Positions 26,732 through 35,382 of a DNA stretch of 58,083 nt are shown piece by piece. The DNA comes from Anaerohalosphaeraceae bacterium (lineage in GTDB: Bacteria > Planctomycetota > Phycisphaerae > Sedimentisphaerales > Anaerohalosphaeraceae): the NCBI GenBank assembly GCA_035378985.1, contig DAOSUR010000016.1, positions 1 to 58,083 of the forward strand. Reading direction: 5' to 3'. The translations under genes and the position numbers were made by a program. Position 1 is the stretch's first letter. Each line of letters begins with the position of its first letter. A model generated the notes under the pieces. That model made no database searches and was not told where the DNA came from. It saw nothing but the letters and a program-made list of their open reading frames with translations.

Positions 26732-26787
26732 TTTCTTTCATAAAATCAACAGAAAATTGAAAAAATATGCTTGAAATATGAAAGAAA
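26732..26787. promoter_or_regulatory. Probable DeoR-type operator between the regulator-E1 and E2 units
   Basis: TTTCTTTCATA (26732-26742) and TATGAAAGAAA (26777-26787) are a perfect 11-bp inverted repeat with 34 bp between the arms. More GAAA units lie between and after them (GAAAATTGAAAAA, TTGAAATATG). Repeated TTTC/GAAA motifs are typical of DeoR-family operators (AgaR, SrlR, FucR type). A TATATT at 26792-26797 could be the -10 of the E2 operon, so binding would block it. Confidence 0.65.
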
Positions 26788-26836
26788 ATGGTATATTTTT
26801 GAAAATCTAAGTGCGTTTTTTTGAAAAGGACATTGG

Positions 26837-28396
26837 ATGTTTTTGATAAAGATACCCCGGAAACTGCGTTCTCCTGAAGCGGTCATTAACCGATGGGTTG
26901 CCGAAGAAAAGAAACCTGTTCGAAAAGGGCAGCCGCTTTTCTTTCTGAAGAGTGCAGATGAGATTGTGGAGATTCAATGTCCACAGGATGCATTTCTTCT
27001 GAAGATTCTTGAGCCGGAGGGGGCTTGGGTCGCAGGCGGGCAAGCCGCCGCTGTAATCGGCGAACAAGGCGAAGACGCTTCTTCGCTTAACCTGCTTTGT
27101 GATAAGGAGATAGAAAAGAAATCTGAACCAGTTGAAACTGTTTCAGAACAGAAAGAAATCCCCTCGCAGCCCAAAGAGGTCAAAATGGCTCCTCAAACTG
27201 CTTCTTCAATTCCCGCCGGAAAGGTTGTTCCTGTTTTAATGCCGCAGGCAGGCCAAACGATGGAGGAAGGTACCCTGTTGGCCTGGAAGGTCAAGGAAGG
27301 GGACCGAATTTCCGTCGGGCAGGTCATTTTCGAGATAGAGACCGACAAGGCCACGATGGAGGTTGAGGCGGTCGAGGCGGGTCGGCTGGCAAAAATCGTT
27401 GTTCGAGAGGGCCAGACCGTGCCGGTAAAGACACCGGTGGCGTATCTGGCGGAAAACGATGCGGATGTGGAGGCGTATCTGGCGGGTCAATCCGGCGGGC
27501 AGCCGGCCGCCGCCGAGCCCAAAGAAGCGCCGGCCGTCGAAACTCCGGCGTATGAGAATGTCCAGACTGCACCGGCGCAGGCGGAAGGCGGCCGCATCAA
27601 GGCCTCGCCTGCCGCTCGAAAGGCCGCAGCCCAGCGGGGGATTGATTTGTCCGCAGTTTCCGTCGGTTCCGGACCGGGCGGACGGATTTTGTCCACAGAT
27701 GTGGCCAAGGCGCAGCCCGCTGCCGGCGGTGTTCAGCGAAAATCGATGAGCAAGATGCGTCGGGCGATTGCCAATAACCTGCTGTATTCCAAGCAGAATA
27801 TTCCCCATTTTTACACCAAACTGACGATTCATGCCCAGCCGCTGTTTGAAACATACAAGCAGACCAAGGAAAAATACCCCTGCAGCATCAATGATTTTGT
27901 GGTGTTGGCGGCGGCGAAGGCGATTCGGCAATACCCGGCCTTTCGCAGCCAGCTGAAGGACAATGAAATTGTTGAGTTTCCGGATGTAAATATCGGGATT
28001 GCCGTCGGCACGGACGAAGGGCTGACCGTGCCGGTGCTGCTGAAGGCGGATCAGCTGCCGCTGCGGGAACTGGCCGTGCGGACCCGCCGGCTGGCGGAAA
28101 ACGCCCGTCAGGGCAAACTGGAGGGAGTCGGCCAGGGCATCTTTACCATTACCAATCTGGGGATGTTTGGTGTGGAGGAGTTTTCGGCGATTATCAATCC
28201 GCCGGAGTCGGCGATTTTGGCGGTCGGGGCAGTCCGCGAGGGCGTCTGGGTCGAGAACGGCCTGATGAAGCCCAGCCGTCTGATGACGATGATTCTCAGC
28301 AGCGACCATCGGATTATCGACGGTGTGCTGGCGGCTCAATTTATGCAGACACTCAAAAATCTGCTGGAAAATCCGCAGGCGCTGGCGCAGGTCTGA
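26837..28396 (+). CDS. Dihydrolipoyllysine acyltransferase E2 with a degenerate extra lipoyl domain
   Basis: The core acyltransferase of a 2-oxoacid dehydrogenase complex, 519 residues. Order of parts: an N-terminal lipoyl-like domain (1-76) in which the usual DKA is replaced (KSADEIVEI), so no lipoylation is expected; a linker; a true lipoyl domain (about 130-205) with ETDKAT and lysine 171; an E3-binding domain (IKASPAARKAAAQRGIDL); and the catalytic domain ending in DHRIIDG (His 491, Asp 495). AAGGA lies before the ATG. It is the first gene of the + strand rhamnose operon, with lpd 13 bp downstream and E1 divergent. Confidence 0.93.
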   Translation: MFLIKIPRKLRSPEAVINRWVAEEKKPVRKGQPLFFLKSADEIVEIQCPQDAFLLKILEPEGAWVAGGQAAAVIGEQGEDASSLNLLCDKEIEKKSEPVETVSEQKEIPSQPKEVKMAPQTASSIPAGKVVPVLMPQAGQTMEEGTLLAWKVKEGDRISVGQVIFEIETDKATMEVEAVEAGRLAKIVVREGQTVPVKTPVAYLAENDADVEAYLAGQSGGQPAAAEPKEAPAVETPAYENVQTAPAQAEGGRIKASPAARKAAAQRGIDLSAVSVGSGPGGRILSTDVAKAQPAAGGVQRKSMSKMRRAIANNLLYSKQNIPHFYTKLTIHAQPLFETYKQTKEKYPCSINDFVVLAAAKAIRQYPAFRSQLKDNEIVEFPDVNIGIAVGTDEGLTVPVLLKADQLPLRELAVRTRRLAENARQGKLEGVGQGIFTITNLGMFGVEEFSAIINPPESAILAVGAVREGVWVENGLMKPSRLMTMILSSDHRIIDGVLAAQFMQTLKNLLENPQALAQV

Positions 28397-28409
28397 ACAG
28401 GAGCATAGT

Positions 28410-29840
28410 ATGACAGAGCATTTTTCTGTTGCGGTGATTGGGTCCGGTCCGGGCGGGTATGTGGCGGCGCTGAAGGCCGCGCAGCTGGGGGCCAAAACAG
28501 CCGTCATTGAAAAGCATCTGCTCGGGGGCACCTGCCTGAACTACGGCTGCATCCCGTCCAAGGCCCTGCTGGCGTCGGCGGAGCTGCTGCATCGGATTCG
28601 GCATTGTGAAACGCTCGGCGTGCAGGTGAACGGTTCGGTCGGGTTTGACTGGTCCGCAATCCAGAAACGCAAAGACAAGGTGCTGGCCAAGCTTCGCGGC
28701 GGCATCAAAGGGCTCTTTGCCGCCCGTCAGGTGCGGCTTTATGAAGGGACCGCCGTCCTCGACGGCCCCGGGAAGATTCGCATCACCGACGGCCGGGGGC
28801 AGACCCAAACGATTACAGCGGAGCGAATCATCCTTGCGGTCGGTTCCGTGCCGGCGCGAATCAGCGGCTGGCCGACCGACCCGGAAAAAATCTGCACCTC
28901 GGATGAAGCCCTCCATTGGAAGGAACTGCCCGGCCGTCTGCTGATTGTCGGCGGCGGCGTAATCGGTTGCGAGTTTGCCTGTATGATGCACGAATACGGC
29001 GTCAAGGTGACTGTGGTGGAGATGATGGAGGAGCTGCTGCCGGAGATGGAGCCGGAACTGGGCCGCACCCTGAATCGGCTTTTCACCCAGCGAGGCATCC
29101 GCATCTTCACCGGCACCAAAGTAGAGTCCCTGACTGCCGGCGAGAAGGGGATTTCGGCGGTTTTGTCCAATGGGCAGACTGTCGAGGCCGACAAGGTGCT
29201 GATCGCGACCGGCCGCCGTCCCAATGCGCCGTCGCTGGGGCTGGAGACGGTCGGCCTTCAGACGGACCGCGGGTTTATTCGTGTGAACGAACGGATGGAG
29301 ACGTCCGCCAAGGGGATTTTCTGCATCGGCGATGCCAACGGGATTTGTCTTTTGGCTCATGCCGCCAGTGCTCAGGGAATCACGGCGGCGGAAAACGCCG
29401 TCGGCAGGTCGGCGGCCTATACGCTGCCGGTTCCTTATGCGGTTTATACCTTCCCGGAGATTGCCTCGGTGGGACTGACCAGCCGGCAGGCCCGTCGGCA
29501 GAATATCCCGATTCGCATCGGGCAGTTTCCCATCGGCTATCTGGGCAAGGCGATGGCCGTCGGCGAAGAATTCGGCTTCGCAAGGGTCATCAGCCGGCGG
29601 GATGACGGAGCGCTGCTGGGCGTGCATATCGTCGGTCATAATGCGACGGAAATCATCGAAAGCGCCGTTGCAATGCTCGGAATGAAGGCCAAGGCGAAGG
29701 ATTTGGGCGAAATGATTTTTGCCCATCCGACGCTCAGCGAGGCCGTCAAAGAGGCCGCCGAGGATGTGTATGAACAGGCCCTGCACCTGCCGCCGCGCAA
29801 GGTTGTCCAGATGGCCGCCGAAACGGAAACGGTTGGATAG
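28410..29840 (+). CDS. lpdA: Dihydrolipoamide dehydrogenase (E3)
   Basis: This FAD enzyme reoxidises dihydrolipoamide on E2 and makes NADH. At 476 residues, FAD binding is by SVAVIGSGPGGYVAAL, the redox disulfide is GGTCLNYGCIPSK (Cys 42 and Cys 47), and NAD binding is by LLIVGGGVIGCEFACM. The second FAD contact is GIFCIGDAN, and the C-terminal catalytic base is in FAHPTLSEAVKEA. The ATG at 28410 has AGGAG upstream. The frame is also open upstream into E2, but the family N-terminus decides the start. It completes an E1-E2-E3 set encoded on both sides of the regulator. Confidence 0.95.
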   Translation: MTEHFSVAVIGSGPGGYVAALKAAQLGAKTAVIEKHLLGGTCLNYGCIPSKALLASAELLHRIRHCETLGVQVNGSVGFDWSAIQKRKDKVLAKLRGGIKGLFAARQVRLYEGTAVLDGPGKIRITDGRGQTQTITAERIILAVGSVPARISGWPTDPEKICTSDEALHWKELPGRLLIVGGGVIGCEFACMMHEYGVKVTVVEMMEELLPEMEPELGRTLNRLFTQRGIRIFTGTKVESLTAGEKGISAVLSNGQTVEADKVLIATGRRPNAPSLGLETVGLQTDRGFIRVNERMETSAKGIFCIGDANGICLLAHAASAQGITAAENAVGRSAAYTLPVPYAVYTFPEIASVGLTSRQARRQNIPIRIGQFPIGYLGKAMAVGEEFGFARVISRRDDGALLGVHIVGHNATEIIESAVAMLGMKAKAKDLGEMIFAHPTLSEAVKEAAEDVYEQALHLPPRKVVQMAAETETVG

Positions 29841-29850
29841 GGAGGGCTTT

Positions 29851-31122
29851 GTGGACGCACTGGAGATTATCCGGCAAATCGGCTCTGTCGAAGAGCTCGA
29901 AAAGGCCGCCCAGTCCTGCGGCGGCCGGGATGCCGGGCCGGCTTTCAACACGCATATTCATCTGCCGCCGAATTTTTCGGCCTTCGAAACGGTTCAGGAG
30001 GCGATTGAGCAGGCCGCCGCAGAAGGGCTGAAGGTGCTCGGGGCGGGCAATTATTATGATTTTACCGTCTATGAGTCCTTTGCGGAGGGCTGCCGGAGGC
30101 GGGGCATTTTTCCCCTCTTTCATACGGAGATTATCACACTGGATGAGCCGCTTTTGCGCAAGGGCATCCGCATCAATGACCCGGGCAATCCCGGCAAGAT
30201 GTATCTGTGCGGCAAGGGCATCAGCCGCTGGTCGGCCCTGAATCCGCGCGGGCGGGAGCTGCTTGCGGCGATTCGCCGGAATGATGCGGAGCGGATGCGG
30301 CAGATGATTGACAAACTGAGTGAACATTTCCGCCGCTGCGGTCTGCCTATCGAGCTGGATGACCGGGCGGTTATCCAGCGGGTTGTCAACCGCCATCGAT
30401 GCGAACCCTCCACCGTCACGCTTCAGGAGCGCCATGCTGCTCAGGCGTTTCAGGAGGTGTTGTTTGAGAAGGTCCCGCCGGCGGAACGCATCGGGCGGCT
30501 GACGGCCCTGTTCGGAACAGCTCCCAAGTCTGCTCCGCAGGATGCGGTCGGGATTCAAAATGAGATTCGTTCTCATTTGATGAAGGCGGGCAAGCCCTGT
30601 TTTGTGCCGGAAACGTTCTTATCGCCGGCGCAGGCGGAGGAGCTGATTGGGCATTTGGGCGGGATTGTCTGTTATCCGGTTCTGGCGGACGGGGCCAGCC
30701 CTGTCTGCGAGTTTGAGGCATCGCCGGAGGAACTGGCCAAGACCCTTCTGCAGCGGGGGTATCGGATGGCGGAGTTTATTTCCATTCGCAACAGCCCGGA
30801 TGTGCTGGTTCGGTATGTCCGGACCCTTCGGCAGGCCGGAATTGCCGTGACCGTCGGGACGGAACACAATATGCTTGAGAAGCCGCCGCTGGAGCCGGCC
30901 TGTCTGAAAGGGGTGCCGCTGCCGGAAGAGGTCAAAACGCTTTTCTGGGAGGGCACCTGTGTGCTGGCGGCCCATCAGTTTCTTTCAGCGCACGGGAAAG
31001 AAGGATTTGTTCGTCCGGAGAAAATGTCCGACGGCACCCGGCGATGTGATCAGATTGAGCGGTTTGCCCGGTTGGGTGCGGCGGTCCTGCAACGGTATTT
31101 TGAAAAATTGGGTCGGGGTTGA
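29851..31122 (+). CDS. PHP-like metal-dependent hydrolase of unknown substrate
   Basis: A 423-residue cytoplasmic protein. It has metal-ligand-like motifs in PHP order: FNTHIHLPPNFSAF (H-x-H), LGAGNYYDF, FHTEII and VGTEHNM near residue 335. PHP enzymes are often phosphoesterases. The GTG start at 29851 is set by GGGAGGG a few bases upstream. The gene lies 10 bp after lpdA and 8 bp before the SDR gene, inside the rhamnose operon, so a role on a rhamnose-derived phosphate or aldehyde is likely but not shown. Without a search, an amidohydrolase-type or uronate isomerase-like fold cannot be excluded. Confidence 0.6.
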   Translation: MDALEIIRQIGSVEELEKAAQSCGGRDAGPAFNTHIHLPPNFSAFETVQEAIEQAAAEGLKVLGAGNYYDFTVYESFAEGCRRRGIFPLFHTEIITLDEPLLRKGIRINDPGNPGKMYLCGKGISRWSALNPRGRELLAAIRRNDAERMRQMIDKLSEHFRRCGLPIELDDRAVIQRVVNRHRCEPSTVTLQERHAAQAFQEVLFEKVPPAERIGRLTALFGTAPKSAPQDAVGIQNEIRSHLMKAGKPCFVPETFLSPAQAEELIGHLGGIVCYPVLADGASPVCEFEASPEELAKTLLQRGYRMAEFISIRNSPDVLVRYVRTLRQAGIAVTVGTEHNMLEKPPLEPACLKGVPLPEEVKTLFWEGTCVLAAHQFLSAHGKEGFVRPEKMSDGTRRCDQIERFARLGAAVLQRYFEKLGRG

Positions 31123-31130
31123 GCTGTGTT

Positions 31131-32213
31131 ATGAATACGGAAAAGATTCTTTCCATTGCTCCGCTGCTTCGGATTGTTTTAAAAAGGGACGGCTGTTCTC
31201 CGCTGGTTCGTTTTGCGGAAACCTGTTCGGCCTGCACGTTTTCCGTTTGTGCGGATTGGGACAACCCCAAAGAGACCGCCGAGCGGATTCGCCGGGCCGC
31301 CGAACGGACGAACGGAGCGGCCATACAGGCCGTCTGTGTGGAGGAGGCCGGCTGTTTTCAGATTCTCCCATGGCCTCGTCCGATGCAGGGACGGGCGGCG
31401 GGGAAAATTGCGTTGGTGACAGGGGCGGCGCAGGGATTCGGCTTAGAGATTGCGCAGGATTTTGCCGCACAGGGGGCCGCGGTTGTGCTGCTGGATATTA
31501 ACGAAGACGGTGTCCGGCGGGCCGCTGATGAGCTCAATCGGCAGTACGGTCCCGAGACGGCGCTGGCACTGAAAGCGGATGTCACCAGCGAGGAGTCCGT
31601 CAGCCGGGCCGTTGCCCAGACCGTCCAGCATTACGGCGGATTCGATGTGTTTATCTCCAATGCCGGGGTGCTCAAGGCCGACAGCGTCAAGCGGCAGCCG
31701 GTGAAGGATTTTGATTTTGTCACGGCGGTCAATTACAGGGGCTATTACCTGTGCGTGAAGGCCGCGGCCCCTGTGTTGGCGCTGCAGCATCAGGCGGATG
31801 CATCCTATCGAAGCGACATCATTCAAATCAATTCCAAATCGGGTCTTCGCGGCTCCAACCGCAATTTTGCCTATGCCGGCAGCAAGTTCGGCGGCATCGG
31901 CCTGACGCAGTCGTTCGCCCTCGAGCTGGTCGAGGACGGCATCAAGGTCAATTCCGTCTGTCCGGGCAATTTCTTTGACGGGCCGCTCTGGTCGGACCCG
32001 AACAACGGGCTGTTTGTTCAATATCTGCGGGCGGGCAAGGTGCCCGGTGCAAAGACCGTTGAAGATGTTCGGCGGGCGTATGAGGCGATGATTCCGATGG
32101 GGCGGGGCTGCACGACTCCCGATGTGATGAAGGCGATTTATTATCTGATGGAACAGGAATACGAAACCGGCCAGGCCCTGCCCGTCACCGGCGGCCAGGT
32201 CATGCTTCATTAA
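31131..32213 (+). CDS. Short-chain dehydrogenase with N-terminal extension
   Basis: A 360-residue protein. About 85 residues with several cysteines and no recognised fold (MNTEKILSIAPLLRIVLKRD...) precede a classical NAD(P)-dependent SDR domain: KIALVTGAAQGFGLEIAQDF, VFISNAGVLKAD, a catalytic serine in IINSK-like IIQINSKSGL, and YAGSKFG (Tyr-x-x-x-Lys). It resembles the SDR half of fused rhamnulose-1-phosphate aldolase/dehydrogenase proteins. That fits with the aldolase being a separate gene at 35383. Likely substrates are L-lactaldehyde or a sugar alcohol (inference). The ATG at 31131 is preferred to an upstream TTG. Confidence 0.85.
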   Translation: MNTEKILSIAPLLRIVLKRDGCSPLVRFAETCSACTFSVCADWDNPKETAERIRRAAERTNGAAIQAVCVEEAGCFQILPWPRPMQGRAAGKIALVTGAAQGFGLEIAQDFAAQGAAVVLLDINEDGVRRAADELNRQYGPETALALKADVTSEESVSRAVAQTVQHYGGFDVFISNAGVLKADSVKRQPVKDFDFVTAVNYRGYYLCVKAAAPVLALQHQADASYRSDIIQINSKSGLRGSNRNFAYAGSKFGGIGLTQSFALELVEDGIKVNSVCPGNFFDGPLWSDPNNGLFVQYLRAGKVPGAKTVEDVRRAYEAMIPMGRGCTTPDVMKAIYYLMEQEYETGQALPVTGGQVMLH

Positions 32214-32227
32214 GAAAGCGAAGGATT

Positions 32228-33895
32228 ATGAAGATTCCGTCTGTTCAGCAGGCCATCGAGTTAATCGGACCCGAACAGCTGCGGCTCAACCCGGCCAGGC
32301 CCGTTTATAAGCCGGGGCCCTATCAGGTGCTGGCCAAAGTGGAGGCGGTGGGGCTGTGCTTTTCCGATTTGAAGCTGCTGGCCCAGTTTGACAAGCACCC
32401 CCGCAAAAGCGAGATTCTCTCCGGCATTGCCCCGTCGGTTCTGTCGGAAATCCCCAGCTACTGTCCGGGCGCCAAACCCACGGTGCCGGGCCATGAGATT
32501 TCGTGTGTGATTGCGGCGGTCGGCGAGAAGGTCCGCCGGCATCGGGTCGGGCAAACCGTGCTGGTGCAGACGGATTACCGCTGGCTGAAGACGGCCTCGT
32601 CGAATGCGGCTATCGGCTACAATTTTGAAGGGGCACTCCAGCAGTACATCCTTTTCGATGAGCGGGTGTATGTGGACCCGGACAGCGGCGAAAGCTTTCT
32701 TCTTCCCGTTCAGGCGGATATTTCCTATTCCGCCGGGGCACTGGTAGAGCCGTGGGCGTGCGTGGAAAGTTCCTATGTGACGGAAGAGCGCCGCACGATT
32801 CGTCCGGGCGGACGACTGCTGGTTGTGGTCGATGAGGGCTGCCGCATTCAGGGCCTTCGTGAAAGTTTCGGTCCGCGTCCGCCGGCGCAGGCGGTGCTGT
32901 GCGGTCCGGCCGGTCAGCCGACCGAGTGGGCGGCGGGGATTGCCCTGACGCACTGTCAGAATCCGGCCGGACTGGAGGACGGGACTTTTGATGATATTGT
33001 GTATTTCGGGAGCCGGCGGGAGATGATTGAGATGCTCAATGACAAGCTGGCCGCCGGCGGCCTGATCAATATTGTTCTGGGGGGCCGACGCATCGGCCAG
33101 TCCGTGTCCATCGGGATTGGGCGGGTGCACTACGGGATGACCCGCTGGATCGGCACGACGTCGGATGACGCCTCGGACAGTTATCGTACGATTCCGGCGA
33201 CCGGCGAAATCCGCGACGGCGAGCGGGCGGCTGTCATCGGGGCCGGCGGCCCGATGGGGCAGATGCATGTTATCCGCATTCTTTGTTCGGGCCGAACGGG
33301 GCTTTCCGTGGCGGCGGCGGATTTGGATGCAGCGCGTCTGGCTTCGCTCGAAAAGAAGGTGCGGCCGATTTTGAAGACTCGCCCGGCCGAGTACCGTTCG
33401 GTGCTGACGGCCGAGCAGCCCGACACGGAGACGTACAGTTATTTTGCCCTGATGGCGCCGGTCGGGGCGCTGGCGGCGGATGCCGTGGCCCGAAGCCGCC
33501 CCAATGCGCTGATTAATGTCTTTGCGGGCATTCCCGCCGCCGTCCGGCAGGAAATCGACCTGGACCGCTATATCGCCAACCGGTGCTATCTGTTCGGCAC
33601 CAGCGGTTCGCGCCTGCGCGATATGCAGATTGTGCTGGACAAAGTCCTTTCCGGACAGTTGGATACCAATTGTTCGGTGGATGCGGTCTGCGGGATGGCC
33701 GGCGCGGCGGACGGAATCGAGGCCGTCAAAAACCGCACCCTGTCCGGCAAGATTGTGGTCTATCCGGCCCTCGAAAAGATGCCCCTGATGACGCTCGAGC
33801 AGGTCTGCCGGACATGGCCGCAGGTGGCCGAGAAGATGCCCGATGGCATCTGGACGAAGGAAGCCGAGCGTCAGCTGCTTCGGACGGCTCAATAG
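32228..33895 (+). CDS. Large zinc-type medium-chain alcohol dehydrogenase-like protein
   Basis: A 555-residue MDR-family oxidoreductase, longer than the usual 340-380. The GroES-like domain has VEAVGLCFSDLKLL (catalytic Cys) and PTVPGHEISCVIAAVG (His-Glu). The nucleotide-binding motif AAVIGAGGPMGQMHVIRIL comes late (near residue 340) because about 120 residues are inserted between. The four-Cys structural zinc loop is not seen. The best relatives are probably sorbitol/sorbose-phosphate dehydrogenase-like proteins. It starts 14 bp after the SDR and 10 bp before rhaB. A role in reducing or oxidising lactaldehyde or a sugar phosphate is an inference from context. Confidence 0.8.
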   Translation: MKIPSVQQAIELIGPEQLRLNPARPVYKPGPYQVLAKVEAVGLCFSDLKLLAQFDKHPRKSEILSGIAPSVLSEIPSYCPGAKPTVPGHEISCVIAAVGEKVRRHRVGQTVLVQTDYRWLKTASSNAAIGYNFEGALQQYILFDERVYVDPDSGESFLLPVQADISYSAGALVEPWACVESSYVTEERRTIRPGGRLLVVVDEGCRIQGLRESFGPRPPAQAVLCGPAGQPTEWAAGIALTHCQNPAGLEDGTFDDIVYFGSRREMIEMLNDKLAAGGLINIVLGGRRIGQSVSIGIGRVHYGMTRWIGTTSDDASDSYRTIPATGEIRDGERAAVIGAGGPMGQMHVIRILCSGRTGLSVAAADLDAARLASLEKKVRPILKTRPAEYRSVLTAEQPDTETYSYFALMAPVGALAADAVARSRPNALINVFAGIPAAVRQEIDLDRYIANRCYLFGTSGSRLRDMQIVLDKVLSGQLDTNCSVDAVCGMAGAADGIEAVKNRTLSGKIVVYPALEKMPLMTLEQVCRTWPQVAEKMPDGIWTKEAERQLLRTAQ

Positions 33896-33905
33896 GAGGT
33901 TGATT

Positions 33906-35372
33906 ATGAGCGGCAAAGAGTACTATGCGGCGGTGGATTTGGGCGCCTCCAGCGGACGGGTGATGCTGGCCTGTCTGGACGGACAGACGATTTCGATTCA
34001 GGAGGTTCACCGCTTTGAGAACGGCCCGGTCGAGGAGCAGGGCTCGCTGCGATGGGATTTCCGGCGTTTGTTCGGTGAGGTTCAGGAGGGGCTGCGCAAG
34101 GCCTTTCGGGCACAGCCGGCTGTTCGGAGTATCGGCATCGACACCTGGGGGGTGGATTTCGGCCTGCTGGATGCGGACGGCAATCTGCTGGAAAATCCGT
34201 ATCATTACCGCGACCGCCGCACGGAGGGGATGATTGAAAAGGCCGCCGAAATCCTGCCCAAACGGGAAATTTATTTTCACTCCGGCATTCAGTTTATGCC
34301 GTTTAATACGCTCTTTCAATTGCTGGCGTATCGTCAGCAGCCGATTTTTTCGCGGGCGGCCAAGCTGCTGTTTATGCCCAACCTGATAATGTATTTTCTG
34401 ACCGGCCGAATCGGCGCCGAATATACGATTGCCAGCACATCGCAAATGATGGATATGAAGAGCGGCCGCTGGTCGAAACGGCTGCTGGAGGCCTTTGGTC
34501 TGCCGGAATCGCTTTTGCCGGACATCATGCAGCCCGGCACGCAGGCGGGCGTCTTGAAACCCGCTTTTCAGCAGGCCTGGGGCTGCGGGCCGGTGCCCGT
34601 GATTGCCGTCGGCACGCACGATACGGCTTCGGCGGTGGCCGCCGTTCCGGCCGAAAGCGGGCGGACATGGGCGTATCTGTCCAGCGGCACCTGGAGTCTG
34701 ATGGGCATCGAGATACCGCAGGCGATTATTGACCAGCGCACCTTTGAACGCAGTTTTACCAACGAAGGCGGTGTGGAGAATACAATTCGGCTTTTGAAGA
34801 ACATTATGGGCCTGTGGCTGGTGCAGGAGTGCCGGCGCTGCTGGATGCAGCAGGGGGAAAAATACAGTTTTTCGGAGCTGACGCAGCTGGCGGCGCAGGC
34901 CGAGCCGTTTGCGGGCTGGGTCAATCCGGATGATATCCGGTTTCTTTCGCCGCAGGATATGCCCGCGGCCATCAATCAGTATTTGACGTCTACGGGGCAG
35001 CGTCCGGCGGGCGGCCGAGGGCAGATGATTCGCATCATTCTGGAGAGCTTGGCCGCCCGGTACCGGCAGGTGCTGGACTGGCTGGAGGAGCTGCTCGGCC
35101 GGCCCATCGAAGTGCTTCACATTGTCGGCGGCGGTTCGCAGAATGAGCTGCTCAATCAGCTCACGGCCGATGCCGCAGGCAAACGCGTCCTGACCGGACC
35201 CGTCGAGGCGACGGTGCTCGGCAATGTGCTGATGCAGGCCAGGGCAAGCGGCCGGATTCGGTCGCTGGAGGAAGGGCGTGAAATCATCCGCCGTTCGTTT
35301 GAGATTCGTGAATATCAGCCCCGGCACAGTGCCGGATGGCAGACGTTTTTGAAGCAGTTTCCCAATGCCTGA
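33906..35372 (+). CDS. rhaB: L-rhamnulokinase
   Basis: This kinase phosphorylates L-rhamnulose to L-rhamnulose 1-phosphate with ATP, the second step of rhamnose breakdown. At 488 residues it is a FGGY-family kinase: AVDLGASSGRVMLA (phosphate 1 loop), IGIDTWGVDFGLLD, YHYRDRRTEGM, GTHDTASAVAAVPA, YLSSGTWSLMGIE and HIVGGGSQNELLNQLTAD. The pattern is that of RhaB rather than a glycerol or xylulose kinase. AGGAGG lies 6 bp before the ATG at 33906. It directly precedes the aldolase and rhaA, giving the full core pathway. Confidence 0.94.
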   Translation: MSGKEYYAAVDLGASSGRVMLACLDGQTISIQEVHRFENGPVEEQGSLRWDFRRLFGEVQEGLRKAFRAQPAVRSIGIDTWGVDFGLLDADGNLLENPYHYRDRRTEGMIEKAAEILPKREIYFHSGIQFMPFNTLFQLLAYRQQPIFSRAAKLLFMPNLIMYFLTGRIGAEYTIASTSQMMDMKSGRWSKRLLEAFGLPESLLPDIMQPGTQAGVLKPAFQQAWGCGPVPVIAVGTHDTASAVAAVPAESGRTWAYLSSGTWSLMGIEIPQAIIDQRTFERSFTNEGGVENTIRLLKNIMGLWLVQECRRCWMQQGEKYSFSELTQLAAQAEPFAGWVNPDDIRFLSPQDMPAAINQYLTSTGQRPAGGRGQMIRIILESLAARYRQVLDWLEELLGRPIEVLHIVGGGSQNELLNQLTADAAGKRVLTGPVEATVLGNVLMQARASGRIRSLEEGREIIRRSFEIREYQPRHSAGWQTFLKQFPNA

Positions 35373-35382
35373 AAGGAATACC

